Source: Chrysogorgia sp. JL179-B06
Lineage: Eukaryota; Cnidaria; Anthozoa; Scleralcyonacea; Chrysogorgiidae
Assembly: GCA_035772405.1 (NCBI GenBank)
Contig: JAYKKM010000253.1
Coordinates: 1,469,001-1,533,000, forward strand
Direction: 5' to 3'
DNA: 64,000 nucleotides
Positions 11,069 through 23,159 of this stretch are shown piece after piece. Made by a program: the position numbers and the translations under genes. Numbering within the stretch: the first letter of the stretch is position 1; the number at the start of each line of letters is the position of its first letter. The notes under the pieces were generated by a model. It was given only the letters and a program-made list of their open reading frames with translations. It ran no database searches and was not told the origin of the DNA.

Positions 11069-13069
11069 CCGCCTCCTAGTTAATTGGATTGTAACCGACC
11101 CCAAAACAACAAAGATGCTAACCCTAACCCGCCGCACTAAGAAAGGCATATTTTGGTTCTGTGGAAACAACCCTATAGCTGTCATTTATATTGCCCAGAA
11201 AATTGATCGCAAGAGCCGTTACGTCTTGGCTAACAAGTTGATGTCCATCAGAAATTCCATCAGAAATTTCATCAAAAAATCATGTCCATCAGAAATTAGC
11301 CAATATACGCGAGGTAAAGAATGACGCCAAAGGAAATGATGAAAGACCATTCTTTGTGTTCTCAGACCTACAGAATCCTTGGCCGTTTTCGCAGTGGGGA
11401 GATGTCGTCGAGAATCGCAAACCGATGTGTCGCCATACTGTTTAACCTGCCGTGTAGGCAAAGTCAAGAAACAAGGAGCCAACCAAAATCGTTTATTTTA
11501 TTGCTGTCCTAACGAGAACGAAACCTTCTCTTGGTTCTTAATACTATAACCATGGACGCGTTGCTGATTATTCCGATTACGCCTACAAAGAAGACTTGTG
11601 TAAAATGTCCAATGGCATAGCATGTGAGAGAATATTTATTAAGATTACTTAATAAATATACTTGAATAAATATGTTTATATAAACCGTGTCATTTGATGT
11701 GTTCACTGTTATTTTCAAGGAGTTAAAATAACTCACCTGTTACCGCATTTAGGTGGAGTTAAAAAAATAACTCCACAATTGGAGTTAATAATCCTTTGGA
11801 GGAGTTTTAGAAGAATTAAAAAATATACTCCCTTTTTGGGGGATATGGTTGTCTGAGAAGTTTTATTAAAAAATAACCCCAGACGAATAAAAATGCAATA
11901 GTTTCTTACTTTATTTTGTATGTATAAAAGCAACCTACTTTATATCAACTCGGACATGCGATGCAGCGACAGGAAAAAAGCCAGTACTAAACACGAACAG
12001 ATATTCAAATTACCCCTATCTGTAGACTACTGTAACTGTAGTTGGATTTGAAAAGTGTCCTTCGGTTCGAAGACTTTGTCGGCGATCAGGGACAAGGACT
12101 ATGCTTCAAGAACCCAATTGTTTTTTAAGAAACCTGTCTTCCTGGGTCAACAAGAATGTTTGGCCTAAGGTTTACGTTCACGCTGCTGTCGACTACAGCC
12201 GCCGCTTTTAAGTCTGAATGCCGTACTTATTGGCTTTTTTACCTTCTTTGTAAATCGTATTATTGCCTTTTTTACTTTCTTTGTGAATCGTCGAGTACTG
12301 TCCAAGTTATTAAACATAATATATTTTATGTCTAGTTGAGAAAAGTTTTGCTCTGTTCTTAACTTGTAATACTGCAGTCCGCATGCTCAACAAATTTGTA
12401 AATCTTCGAAATCAGATTGTTTAAATTTTTTACAAGAATAGTAGTATACAATAATATAATATTAAAACTTAGCCGGTCAAAAATTTGAAAACGAAAATAA
12501 GATTCGTAAGTGCTTTTGCTAATTCATTATATACGATAAATATTACTATAAATTTAAGAGGGGCGGGATAGTGCAGCGGGTTAGTCGCGGAACCAGGTTA
12601 AGTTAAGTAAGTTAAACAAGCCCTGGCGGGGTAGGACCGTCACCGTAGGACGGGAGTTAATTTTTAACTCCGAAACACGGGTTGGTTTAGTTTTAACTCC
12701 AAAACGGGGGTAATTTTTACTCCGAAAAACGGATAGTTTTGATAGTGTTGCATTTGGGCCATACTTTGGTCGTGTAACTCGGTGTTAATATGACTTGCTG
12801 CTGTCTGCCTAGTGGGCTACCTCATATATAACCCTTCGAGATATTTTCAGACGAATGCGTTTCGGCTTGTTGCGGTGGGATGATTGTGATTCAGCAATCA
12901 CAGCTATCTTCATGATCTATACTATACAACCAAAAAGTCCGGCGAGTTTCAGAAAGTCCGGCGAGTGTTCTTACATTAACATCCAAACATTACCGATATA
13001 TAGTGACTGCCGCATAGGCAGTACATATATCAATCGAACCAGTACATCATTATAACCTTCTCTCTCCAT
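11069..13069. other. No recognisable gene
   Basis: Both strands are stop-rich. Short direct repeats of AGTTAAAAA-type motifs occur at 11730-11800 and 12655-12720. A degenerate tRNA-like head (GGGCGGGATAGTGCAGCGG) lies near 12560. Nothing supports a gene. Confidence 0.4.
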
Positions 13070-13149
13070 CTGAGTCTTGTTAGCTCAATGGTTAGAGCGT
13101 CTCACCGACAACCAGAAAGTTACAGGTTCTATTCCTGTACGGGACTCAG
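13070..13149 (+). repeat. tRNA-like sequence (tRNA-derived SINE head or tRNA pseudogene)
   Basis: It folds roughly like a tRNA. The terminal stem AGTCTTG/CGGGACT pairs over 7 bp, the D-arm has GCTC/GAGC, and the T-arm ACAGG-TTCTATT-CCTGT is perfect. The anticodon stem has two mismatches and position 33 is C rather than T, so a working tRNA is unlikely. Confidence 0.5.
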
Positions 13150-13619
13150 AATAATTTTTCTGAGGATATGAGCTTGATGATCGCCCATGTATCGTCTGTC
13201 TACTGCAAGCTCTCCCACATTCACTACAGCAGTGTGTATATTAACACATCCACAACATGATAAACACCAACAGAATTTATCAAAAACAAACATACTTTGT
13301 CGGATGAAGGTTATTTGTAACTTTTGTGTCTCTGTTATTTCTTGCGGCAGAAAAATAGTAGTCTTTATTCTGATATTCCCGAGAATTTGAATTTTGTAGT
13401 GTATGCTCCTAGCAATAAAAACAGTGAAAATTCAACACAGTATCCTGAAATGCTTTCACCTTCATCAATTATTATGATAACAATATTTTATATAATTAAA
13501 TATTTTTCTTTTAGTAAATATTTTCTACTAATTGCTTATTAGCTATAAACCACAACTGATAATTGCCTAATGCAGCTTTAGATTAATGCCAATGACAAAT
13601 GTTAGCCATTTTAATAATT

Positions 13620-14375
13620 TAGTAATAATAATAATAATTTATTAACTTATATAGCGCATGCTAAATGACGAAATGATCGTAGATAAAATTACAATATAAA
13701 ATTGTCTGTTAACTAAAGATATGCTATTTTAAAATAGTAAGTCTTAAAGGGAGATGGCAATATAAATTAACTTTGTCTCATTTGAAAGAACTCGTAAAAT
13801 GGTATAAGAAGACCTTTTACAATTTTTCTGTATCTTTCTTGGTTTTTGAAATATTTCAGATAATTATGACAAAAGACAGTCTACAATCCGCCATCTTGTT
13901 GTAATATTTGACCTAATTAACTAGGAAATTGGTGACGTCACAAGCAGGGTAAACCTGATGAAACTACTCCATAGGTGACCAAATTTCTGTGGAAGGCTTT
14001 TGAAAATGTTGTGGGCCAATTGAAAGTGGAAATAGTGCAACATAATCGAGTTTCTGGCTCATAATGTCGTAAGGTTGGCAAGATAAAAATTTCACTTTAC
14101 CCTGCTTATGACGTCACATGCATATCGAAAATAATTCCAAGATGGCGGACAGCACGCTGTCTTTCGTCAAATTATTTCGAAAACCAAAAAAGATAAGGGA
14201 AAATTGTAAAAGGTCTTGTTATACCATTTCACGAGTTCTTTCAAATAAGACAAAGTTAATTTATATTGCCATATCCCTTTAAGCTGTCTTTTAAAAGAGC
14301 TAACCGTGGCGGCTTTCCTGATCACCGTAGGAATTGCATTCCATACTTGCAGGGCTCTATCAAGGGGGTTTGAGG
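13620..14375 (-). mobile_element. 3' tail of a non-LTR retrotransposon (LINE), interrupted
   Basis: The minus strand encodes LDRALQVWNAIPTVIRKA followed by a SFKRQLK motif, which is the typical C-terminal end of CR1/jockey-type reverse transcriptases. The frame is broken by the TTAA element at 13748-14278. Joining the flanks restores an open end (RQLKTYYFKIAYL then stop), and the 3' end finishes in a TAA microsatellite near 13623. Confidence 0.7.
13748..14278. mobile_element. 531-bp TTAA-flanked MITE (family copy 1)
   Basis: TTAA at 13744-13747 and 14279-14282. The long inverted ends contain GGCAATATAAATTAAC and GTTAATTTATATTGCC. A second copy is at 48680-49208, nearly identical in length. 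It is inserted in a LINE coding end. No coding. Confidence 0.85.
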
Positions 14376-14392
14376 GGTGGAAGCTTTCCCTA

Positions 14393-14410
14393 CCCCCCCC
14401 CCCCCCCCCC
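14393..14410. repeat. Poly-C tract, 18 nt
   Basis: A run of 18 C lies in otherwise AT-rich DNA. Similar runs occur elsewhere in the window (for example 55736-55752 and 58739-58761). Confidence 0.95.
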
Positions 14411-14850
14411 AAACAGCCCAGCTTCCCACCCAAAAAAGTTGTGATCATTCAGATCGGTGTACATGAAGTAAGCAGTGGCCGCGGAAGCTATATTTTCAAG
14501 TGGGGGGCTAAATTCTGTCAACCTAGGGGGGCGGGGTCATGGTCTCCCGGAAAATTTTTTAGGGCCTCTGAAATGGCTAGAAACGCCTCCTTTTTGCTAA
14601 AATAGCTTCAAACAGCTTTAAATTTTTGGATCAATTTAATGGTGTTAAATCACACAGTTTCTATGCAGAAGTTTTTATTTTGCTATATTACAGTTTACGA
14701 CTTGTTTTCAGTTTACGAAAAAAGTGGGGGGGGGGGCTATAGCCCAACCCTAGCCGCTGTGTTCCATGGCCCCTGGAAAGTATTCCCAGTCAGTCCAGCA
14801 TGTAACTTCATTCTGATTCAATGTGAAATTATTATAAAATTTAATAAACA

Positions 14851-15083
14851 ATTAACTGCTAGATATTCGTTGAAATTGGAGGTAGGTGCCGTAGGTAGCA
14901 AACGCTAGTAAGCAAGCATAGCAATCGAGGTAAGCAATGAGCAAGCAATTGAGCAATCCTGGGTTCTGGAGCAAAGGCTAGTAAGCAAGCTAGCCATAGC
15001 CATCGAGCTAAGCAATGAGTAAGCAATTGAGCAATCCAGCCAATCCTTGGTTCTGGATAAGATTGGAAGCAGTAAGAGGTCGC
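14851..15083. repeat. Direct repeat copy A, AGCAA-rich
   Basis: It starts AACTGCTAGATATTCGTTG and runs into AGCAATGAGCAAGCAATTG clusters. It matches 15474-15684 at high identity apart from a short deletion in copy B. The pair is about 620 bp apart. Confidence 0.85.
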
Positions 15084-15473
15084 CATGACAACTCTGCCAA
15101 GGCAGACCTCCCGGCACCTGTCACACTGAAAAAACTCAGTGGAATAGTAAATATTATATAGTACATGTCTATATAAAAGATTATACTCACCTGAAAAAAG
15201 GGGAGGGTTGGGTGGGTACGGGTGAAGCAAGCAAGCAATCCACTGCTGAGAGCTATATAGCAATCAAACGTTTAGCAATGCTAGCAACTAGCAAGCAAGA
15301 GCGACCAACGAGCAGCAATGTGGCAATGCTGTAGCGACGTGCTCGCAAGCGTGGTGACCATCGTGCGCGCCCTGTGACTTCTTAATAACTTGGGACTCGC
15401 CAAGAACTATGAAAGAGAAGACCGCTGAGTAACTACATCAGCAGTTAACCTTGCCTAAATAAATTTAACCACA

Positions 15474-15684
15474 TTTAACTGCTAGATATTCGTTGAAATT
15501 GGAGGTAGGTGCCGTAAGCATAGCAATCGAGGTAAGCAATGAGCAAGCAATTGAGCAATCCTGGGTTCTGGAGCAAAGGCTAGTAAGCAAGCTAGCCATA
15601 GCCATCGAGCTAAGCAATGAGTAAGCAATTGAGCAATCCAGCCAATCCTGGGTTCTGGATAAGATTGGAAGCAGTAAGAGGTCG
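15474..15684. repeat. Direct repeat copy B, AGCAA-rich
   Basis: Second copy of the segment at 14851-15083. It lacks about 22 bp near its start and otherwise is nearly the same. Confidence 0.85.
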
Positions 15685-17198
15685 AGTAAGAGGAGCAGTA
15701 AAATGTAGTGAAAATCCTGGAAAGTGTTGTTTTTTTGGTGTTTTATCTTTTCCAAACCCCCTTTCCGAATCCTGACTACGTCCTTGCTTCTCCCCCAAAC
15801 GAAAAATCCTATAGAACCCTGACTTGTGAGCAGCCACGCTAAAAGAACAGTCGCCTAGTGTTGTGTAGGTCTTGTATGTTGGAATATTTAAACATAGATC
15901 ATTAACAAATCTTAATGAATATCTTTTATCAGACTTAATAGATATGAGGTCTGTTATGTAAGACAGCGGTAATTGCCGTATACGTTAATAATGCTATATT
16001 TTAAACTTAATTCTTAAGCAACGGCAGCACTGTGGGTGTGGGCTTCGTGTGAGAAAATAATTTGGGCGCCGTACATATGTCGTAACATTGTTGGAGGGGG
16101 TCTGGTGGATTCTCCGAAGGAAAATATTTGAATTTAGGGTCTCTGAAATGGTATTTCACCAGTACAGACCTCACGTTCGGTCAATAACTAGTAATTAATG
16201 GCCTTTTAGTTTTAGATACTGCACTAATTGTTCGTAGCTCGCAAGATTTTCAAATATCTTGTTTGCAGACATTTTGTTTACAGTAATTTCCTTTAAAAAA
16301 GCAAACACAAACACACAATGACCTGTGTTTTAGTACAGTAGTGGAGATGTTCTCATGTGGGCCGGCTTGCTAATGTACATTAATTTCATAACTAATTTCA
16401 CCAATTGCTGATAAAGACACAGTACCTTCCATGAATCTGTTGCCATATTGAAACCACAGACGATTAATTTTTGAAATGTGGCACTGCCAGCAAATGTAAT
16501 AAGATTGGTGTGTATAAAAATTTATCTATGATACTCTATTCTCAATTCATCAAAAAAATGTGTCCAAATCGCCAACATTTGTAGTAAGAAGTGATCTTGT
16601 AGGCTCTGCCTTCAGTACAATCTACAAAGAAATGAGAAAAAAGAAAACCTATAAATTTTTGTATTTAAAAAAAAGGAAATTTATGTATCCAATATACCTC
16701 CATCGAGTTATTTATCATAATGATGTATAAACGTCAGCCATTTTTACGAAAATGGTGACCAGCATGGAGAAAATCCAAGGGCTTGAAATTTTAAATTTTC
16801 TACGGTATCCTTGGTGGGATACCAGGTTTCTGAATTTGGTATCCCTCCTTGAAATCTAGTTTCCCACTTTTGAATACTAAAGATCTCAAATCAGTTATTA
16901 TTCTTCTTCTGAGTTTTGGTTCTACAAATAGCATTAACGCACTCCGCTATTGCTCTGTGCTATCAAAGTTATTTGCTTTTAAAAGTTATTTGCTTTTTTT
17001 GGCTTTGATTTTTATATTCAAACTACAGTTAAATGCATAATAAAACAATTATTGGACTCATTCTTTGCATGATACCAAAAATTATTAAGTCGTTAGTTTC
17101 TGTTATTCGCCTCAGCCTTAGGCAGAAACATAAACCTCTACCTAATAATTCTCTCTATCAAGCTCAACCTTGTCCAATAATTGTTAATTGTCTGTATG
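15685..17198. other. No recognisable gene
   Basis: AT-rich and stop-rich on both strands. I see no domain, no strong splice-framed exon and no clear repeat boundary. Confidence 0.4.
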
Positions 17199-17244
17199 TG
17201 GCCTAATTACTGTATGACATAAATGTCATACAGTAATTAGGCCA
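17199..17244. repeat. Perfect hairpin, about 20-bp arms
   Basis: GGCCTAATTACTGTATGACA and its complement are separated by a few bases. It abuts the Harbinger-like element that begins at 17240, sharing the GGCC end. Confidence 0.8.
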
Positions 17245-18126
17245 CACCAATTTTATTTTGTGTTTCACGGGCAGAAACCCATTTTTTTCAGGATCGGAGG
17301 CGGGGAAAAAAATTAAAATAAAATTGTATTGATGAGTCATGAATGTTCAAATTCATCAGAAGAAATTTATATAATATCACAAGTAAAGACTTCTAAAGCA
17401 TTAAACACAATAATATAATATTGATATACATTTGCCGAATTAATTCAGATCAATAAAGACACAAGAGTTACTTAGCAAGATCAATTTTGCAGTGTCTACA
17501 GGATCTGTTTGCTTTCAATAAATATAAATGTACCTGATATGTATACATAAAAATGTAGTACACTATATAAAATAAGCATAAAATTCATGTTCTGGCCACG
17601 CTAAAATAAATCTGAACAATTACAAGTTACTTCAATATACTACAGACTCATTCTGAGCACTATTGAAGAGAACATTACAGGCATATATACAATATTAATT
17701 ATGTCACTTTAAAAGAGCGAGTGCAGCTTGAAAGCCATTGCTTAATTGAGAGCACACAGATCGTCTTGCAGAAGTAGAACAGTGTGCATGTGCACGCTAT
17801 AATTGTAAAGAGGACTGGAGCCGACAGCCTACCGTTTCGGACTTCCGATTCATGAATATTGCTCAATGCTATCCTCAATGCGATCCAAAAAAGATGTGCA
17901 AAACCTCAGGATTTTTAGCATGTCTTCACAATTCGATTTTGCCATAAAAATGAGCTTCGGTAAACACGGAACTATAGATTTTTGTTATTTTGGACTCTTG
18001 ACTTATTTATTCTTTTATTTTGAAAATAAAAGGATAAGATTTCAATTTTATTTTTATTCTGTTTTTCGGATTTTTAGTTTTTAGCGTCGGCGGCCCCGTG
18101 AAACACAAAATAAAATTGGTGCGGCC
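17240..18126. mobile_element. 887-bp PIF/Harbinger-like element
   Basis: Inverted ends carry GGCC, then ACACCAATTTTATTTTGTG on the left and its complement CACAAAATAAAATTGGTG on the right. A 3-bp TTA duplication lies at 17237-17239 and 18127-18129, as in PIF/Harbinger. No DDE transposase is seen, so it is non-autonomous. A short cysteine-bearing frame near 17776 is not identifiable. Confidence 0.65.
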
Positions 18127-18469
18127 TTACATGTTATTGTAATTTTCCATAATATACTAACAACCAAAATGCATAATTACCTTTAATAGTAATGGGGTAT
18201 TCACCTTACTTCAATGGTTAATATGGCAATAGTTCTAGACACATTGATTATCACCTTATTCTCCATTGTTGATATGTGCTCCTACAAAACAAAGCAAGTT
18301 ATTTAAGTTGATATCATATAATATATACTATATTTTCTGGCCTGTAGGCTATTCTCTGGAATAAATAAGCAAGGTGCTGGATTGATTGTTGTAAACTGAT
18401 AACTAATTATTATTCAACTAAATAAAGCAAAATCCAGAATGGAGCAAAGCGCCGATATATGTTGACGCT

Positions 18470-18713
18470 ACTCTGGCTTTAAAAGTTTTTTGAATGTAAC
18501 TTAAAAGTTACTGTCCATGACCCAAAGTTTCAACACTCCAATCTAGTGTCTTCATCAGGGTTGATCGTTGTAAAGTTAGGGTCCCTATTTATACCCTCAT
18601 AGAACCGATGATGACAATCACCCCTGATGAAGACACTAAACTGGAGTGTCGAAACGTTGGGTCATGGACAGTAACTTTTAAGTTACGTTCAAAAAACTTT
18701 TAAAGCCAGAGTA
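18470..18713. mobile_element. Palindromic element with hammerhead-like core
   Basis: About 100-bp arms, starting ACTCTGGCTTTAAAAG and ending in its complement, fold on each other. TA at both ends is the only candidate target duplication. The right arm carries the motif listed at 18620. No coding. Confidence 0.65.
18620..18660 (+). ncRNA. Hammerhead-ribozyme-like motif
   Basis: CTGATGA at 18624-18630, then a perfect 6-bp hairpin GACACT/AGTGTC (18632-18637 with 18645-18650), then GAAAC. This is the order of the hammerhead core: CUGAUGA, stem II, GAAA. One extra A lies between core and stem. The partner stems I and III were not convincingly closed. Similar motifs are known from Penelope-like element repeats. 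Confidence 0.45.
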
Positions 18714-19513
18714 TAGTGTCAAACTGTCTGATTCCAATACAAGTAGATTCCAATAGAGTTTTCAAATATCAATCTTCTGACTCCACACATCTCCTTTTAT
18801 GGGTCCCTGTGATGAAGTACTTTCAATTATGACATTTACATCATTTTGATTTGCTTAGTTCAGTTGTTTTTTTGTGGTGGCCCGAATATACTATAGGCAT
18901 GGAAGATATGCCGTCTCCTTTAACTGATCACCAACTTGTTTTCAGTTAAACAATTACGGAGATCATGAAATATGGTTTAATTTGACTTCCCGAATTGGTA
19001 ATTGCAGTGAAGATAAATATTTACATGCCAACGAAACGGATAATTGTACGAACACAAAATATATTTGTTTGAGATAAGATAAACGGTTAAACCTATGTAA
19101 AGGTAGCTTTCTAAAGTTCAGACAAAAAGGTATTTTTCATATAGATATAATATTAACATTCTAACCTTTCGAAAGGACGCTTTTGTCCTTCTTTCCCTGT
19201 ATCTGTTGAGAGATCACAGTCCGCCATCTTGCGCAGGTAAACTCTGGCATGTGGTCTTTCCGGTCAGCTGAAGTCTATTGAAAACACTCGTCGTAACATA
19301 CTCGTAAGATACTCGTAAGATACTCGTAAGACGTTCGTAACATTTGGCAGGCTCGGTCCCTCGGCGTATTTTTTTTTTTTTTTTTTTTTCCGCCCATATA
19401 ATTTATTTATTTATGTACATTGTTGATATAATTTTTTAGGGCTAGGGGCCTACTAGAAACCAAAACTGGCTTTTTATTAAGACCCCTAGTTTACATTAGA
19501 TTATAATTATTAA
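18714..19513. other. No recognisable gene; poly-T tract
   Basis: Short ACTCGTAAGAT repeats lie near 19300-19330, a fragment of the CTCGGTCCCTCGGCG end motif at 19352, and an 18-nt T run near 19372. Nothing coding is seen. Confidence 0.4.
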
Positions 19514-19988
19514 AGTGCCCATAACCTCAAAATGTTTTATTGTCTTGTTTGGAAGAACTTTTAAAATGATAAAGTAACTTCTTTTGAAGATTTTCGTTTC
19601 TTTGCTTTCTTTTTGAGATATATCAGTTTGTTTGATATGCAAATGTCTGGAATTTCGTCACACATGCATAATGACGTGTTGGAGAAATTTGTATATCTCT
19701 TCATTCTCGAACGAAATCGTTTAAAATCAAGAAGTTTGGTGTTGTGGGAGAAACGCACACACGTGTTATTCACACTAGTTAGTGTTTTTATTTCATGAAC
19801 GCAAAGATACATAACATTCTCTCAGGCTAGCATGTGATGTGTGACGAAATTCCAGATATTTGCATATCAAACAAACTGATATATCTCAAAAAGAAAGCGA
19901 AGAAGTGAAAATCTTCAAAGGAAGTTACTTTATCATTTTAAAAGTTCTTCCAAATAAGACAATAAAAAATGTTGAGGTTAGGGGCACT
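19514..19988. mobile_element. 475-bp TTAA-flanked MITE
   Basis: TTAA at 19510-19513 and 19989-19992. Long inverted ends contain AGTGCCC and CATTTTAAAAGTTCTTCC-type sequence over about 150 bp. The architecture is the same as the other TTAA elements here, but the sequence differs. No coding. Confidence 0.8.
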
Positions 19989-20261
19989 TTAATTTATTTA
20001 ATTAAAGTCAGTTCAAAGTTTTTGAATATAAAGAAGAATAAGCTATAAAAATGATAAAAAAATTAAGATATGAATGATATTTTATGGATATTACAGTATA
20101 TATACAGTATGAAAGCCTATGTGGTTTGGATAACAGTGTATTTTGTACTACAGTACATGACACACAATAAAATTTAGCAGTGTACCATATACATACAAGA
20201 TATACATATATAACAACACAATACAATCATAAATACAAATAATTGCAATATACATATTTCA

Positions 20262-20690
20262 CTAGTTTTCTTGAGTTTGTAAGATGTACATTGTTACTTT
20301 TTTATTGAATATGTGATTGGATTTGATATTTTTTAGTTTAGAGTCTAGTTCATTCCCAACATTAACCCCTTTGTTACAAAGTGTATGTTTTGCATAATTA
20401 GTTCTTTTATAGGACTTATGAAGTTGTGATGCATTTCTTGTGTTGTGTTGATGAATTTGGTTATTAGCAACAAAATAATTTGTAAATGTTTCTGGTAGGT
20501 TATTTAAATGGTGGTATCGAAACATGAATTAGCTAGTTAGATATTTGTTGATTTTAGAAATGTTTAATATTTCTAAGGTTGGTTCACTGTGTTCTAAATA
20601 AGAATTAAATGTCATTAAGCGTACAATTTTTTTTTGTATATTCACTAATTTTTGAGTTAGCTTTTTGTACGTATTACCCCATATTAGATT
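20262..20690 (-). mobile_element. LINE reverse transcriptase C-terminal fragment
   Basis: On the minus strand, WGNTYKKLTQKLVNIQKKIV is followed by further helical residues and then FVANNQIHQHNTRNASQLH. WGN..., a QKK[IV]VR stretch and HNTRN are hallmarks of the C-terminal region of jockey/CR1-like reverse transcriptases. A stop and frame changes split it into pieces, so it is a dead fragment. Confidence 0.75.
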
Positions 20691-20820
20691 CCATAAGTTA
20701 TGTATGGGTATAGACTAATGCATAATAAATTAGTTTTAGAGCATTCAAATTTGTAAAATGTCTGATTTTGGCATTTTATGACTTTTTTTGAAATTAAATC
20801 TAGATGATCATTCCCGTTAA

Positions 20821-21124
20821 AGGTGCCGTCCAGTCCGTTCTGCGCATGTCCACCTTTATTTACATTGCATTATATAAACATTGAACATGAAGTAATTGCG
20901 GATTTTTTTCACACGCTTGAGCTTTTCCGCCTAAAAAGCGTGTTATAAGAAGCTGTTTGGTTCCTAAATGTGGATAATATATCAAACTACCACTCGTGCC
21001 TTCGCCACATTTAACGAATACTCGCTTTCGAACTGTCGCAAATCTATTCCGTTAAAGTTTGTTGACATGTGGGGTCCCCAACGTTTGAAATATCATACAT
21101 GCGCAGAACGGGCTGGACTGCACC
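20821..21124. mobile_element. 304-bp TTAA-flanked element
   Basis: Inverted ends carry GGTGCCGTCCAGTCCG and GGGCTGGACTGCACC, with TTAA at 20817-20820 and 21125-21128. It contains a short CLVPKCG peptide frame that is stop-terminated and not identified. Confidence 0.6.
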
Positions 21125-21134
21125 TTAAGCATTC

Positions 21135-21852
21135 TTCTCAAACTCATTAATAATTCATGATGAAAATTCAAAATAAATCAATATTTAATGAGTATTTAGA
21201 AATAAGAGGAAGATTACGGCCAAATTTTGCTAACTTTAACCTCGATTTTCTCACAAAATATGGATTCGTTTGAGAAGCAAGTTCTAGCACTCGTAATTGT
21301 TCATCCTCTGATGTCTAAATACGGACAAACCGGTTAAAAAAACTCGGCTGCGCCTCGTATTTTCAACCGGCTTGTCCGTATTTAGAAATCAGAGGAAGAA
21401 CGCTTACTCGTGTTAGAACTATTACATCAATGACAATTGGCAGGCTCGGAGTAAAGTGCAGTAAAGGAATGTAAAAAACGAGGGAAAACAAGCCAAATGC
21501 TTATATTACCCCCTTATCTCACTAATCACTATACTTGGATGTAATATTTAAAGGCCGAGAAAGAGGACTAGTCAAGTACGAAGATTTGTTCCAGTCTTGA
21601 CTGGAACAAATCCGAGTACTTGAAAACAATGACTTCTCAAAATCAATTTGTGTAATCCCTAAGTGTAATCCCTAAGTGGATTATTAATGATAAATGTAAT
21701 CCCTATTAGTTCTTGACGTCATATTCGCATATTATTTCTTGTCCTTGGACTGGAAAAAATATTTCTTACTGGCATTTCTAGTGTCAGAACGTGGTTCAAT
21801 TTAGAAGATCTGATTGAATAATTTGCTCATGAATTATTAATGAGTTTGAGAA
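21135..21852. mobile_element. 718-bp TIR element with internal palindromes
   Basis: Inverted ends TTCTCAAACTCATTAATAA and its complement. Internal palindromes lie at 21295-21403 (an ATACGGACAA...TTGTCCGTAT hairpin) and 21578-21622. No target duplication or coding is found. Confidence 0.55.
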
Positions 21853-22062
21853 ATCTCAAATTTATGTAGTGGCATTCTAGACTGCAGACTATGGTCTCGT
21901 CAGTCTCGTCAGTCTGGTTTATGCTTGGTTCCGAAACCCAGTCGTTCATTATGACGTCATGTAATCCAACATGGCCGTCGTTTCCTTGCTGCATGTTTCA
22001 TAGAGATCATAAATAAAACTAGAGGGGGCATCCAATCTTCATTTCAGTAAATCCCGGGTAAC

Positions 22063-22112
22063 CACTGACCTCTATATATAACCACTGATATCTATATATA
22101 TAGAGGTCAGTG
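22063..22112. mobile_element. 50-bp micro-MITE with exact 8-bp target duplication
   Basis: It starts CACTGACCTCTATATATA and ends TATATAGAGGTCAGTG. The duplication CGGGTAAC lies at 22055-22062 and 22113-22120. It is almost only two terminal repeats back to back, with the same ends as the 1.4-kb element at 23160-24578. It is nested in the 21999-23140 element. Confidence 0.85.
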
Positions 22113-22332
22113 CGGGTAACCAATTGGACGCCGCCATCTTGGACAAATTGGCGGCAAGATAGCACACCCGGATGTAAAAATACGGTGATTGTCGTGAGGT
22201 CAAAGGTCGCTCGCTGTTTTTCATTTTGACAGTGTAGAAAACGAAAACCGTGTTGTTTTTTCGAGGTTTTTTGCAAGTTGTGTTGAAACTGCTCATGTGC
22301 TAATACACCTTTTTTCAGAAATCAAACCAGCC

Positions 22333-22434
22333 ATGGTAAATTCATGCTCGTTTGTAGACTGCTCAAACGGCTCACGTCAGCTCACGTCAGATCAACGTCA
22401 GCCGACTGCTTTTATCTTTTTTCATGCCCCATAA
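22333..22434 (+). pseudogene. THAP zinc-finger domain fragment
   Basis: The short frame MVNSCSFVDCSNGSR ... TAFIFFHAP has the start of a THAP domain: Met, then C-x4-C, then a hydrophobic-F-x-P-like stretch. It stops after 33 codons, before the second Cys and the His. THAP domains are the DNA-binding heads of P-element and Kolobok transposases and of host factors. A splice donor is not evident. Probably a transposase relic of the surrounding element. Confidence 0.45.
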
Positions 22435-23159
22435 GAGCTAATAAGCCTTTTGAATGGTTTGTTTCCAATTTTTATTATATAAAACAAATTAATTCCATTT
22501 TGCCGTTGTCTGTTCAGTTATAGATGTCAGACGTAATGTTAGAAACATTAAAATTCTTCTCCTACTTGTGGTCTGCAGAGGTCTGGGAGCTGGTAATTGT
22601 ACATCCGGGTGGGCTATTTTGCCGCCAACTGAGCAATGGCGGCGCCCAATAGACGAGTTTCAGGGTCATGCGCAGTAGCAATTTTATTTCAAATTTTCAT
22701 ATGAGGTAAAAACAACTGTTTTCGCTAGAAAGATCATATTAAAAATAGTAAAAGTGCAAAGTTTGAAACTAATCGGGCAAATAGTGCGAAAGCTACACAC
22801 TTTGGAGGTTTTGCTCTTCACTATGGATTTAATAGGGATTTTGGCTTGGCGTGCAACGCCCGCCCGCCAAGCCAAAATCCTTATTAAATCACTAATAAAT
22901 CCCTTTTCAAATGGCCAACTTTCTGCTTGTGTAACTTCTTCCTTTTTTACACAATTCCTTTCAAACTTTGCACTTCTACTATTTTCAATATGCTCTTTCC
23001 AGCTGAAACAGTTGTTTTTACCTACGATGAAAATGTGAATATTTGTTGCTACTGCGCAATGCGCATGATCGTGAAAGTCGTCTATTGGCTACCCGATTTT
23101 CCTCAAAGTGCCCCCTCTAGTTTTATTTATGATCTCTATGGCATGTTTAGGGTCTTACT

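Larger units (their letters stand above)
21999..23140. mobile_element. 1.14-kb DNA transposon with exact 8-bp target duplication and THAP remnant
   Basis: Perfect inverted ends of about 30 bp begin CATAGAGATCATAAATAAAA. GCATGTTT flanks at 21991-21998 and 23141-23148. The body has a THAP-like start (22333), an inserted 50-bp element (22063-22112) and a palindrome at 22822-22890. The 8-bp duplication, CA...TG ends and a THAP fragment suggest the P superfamily; hAT is the alternative. Confidence 0.8.
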
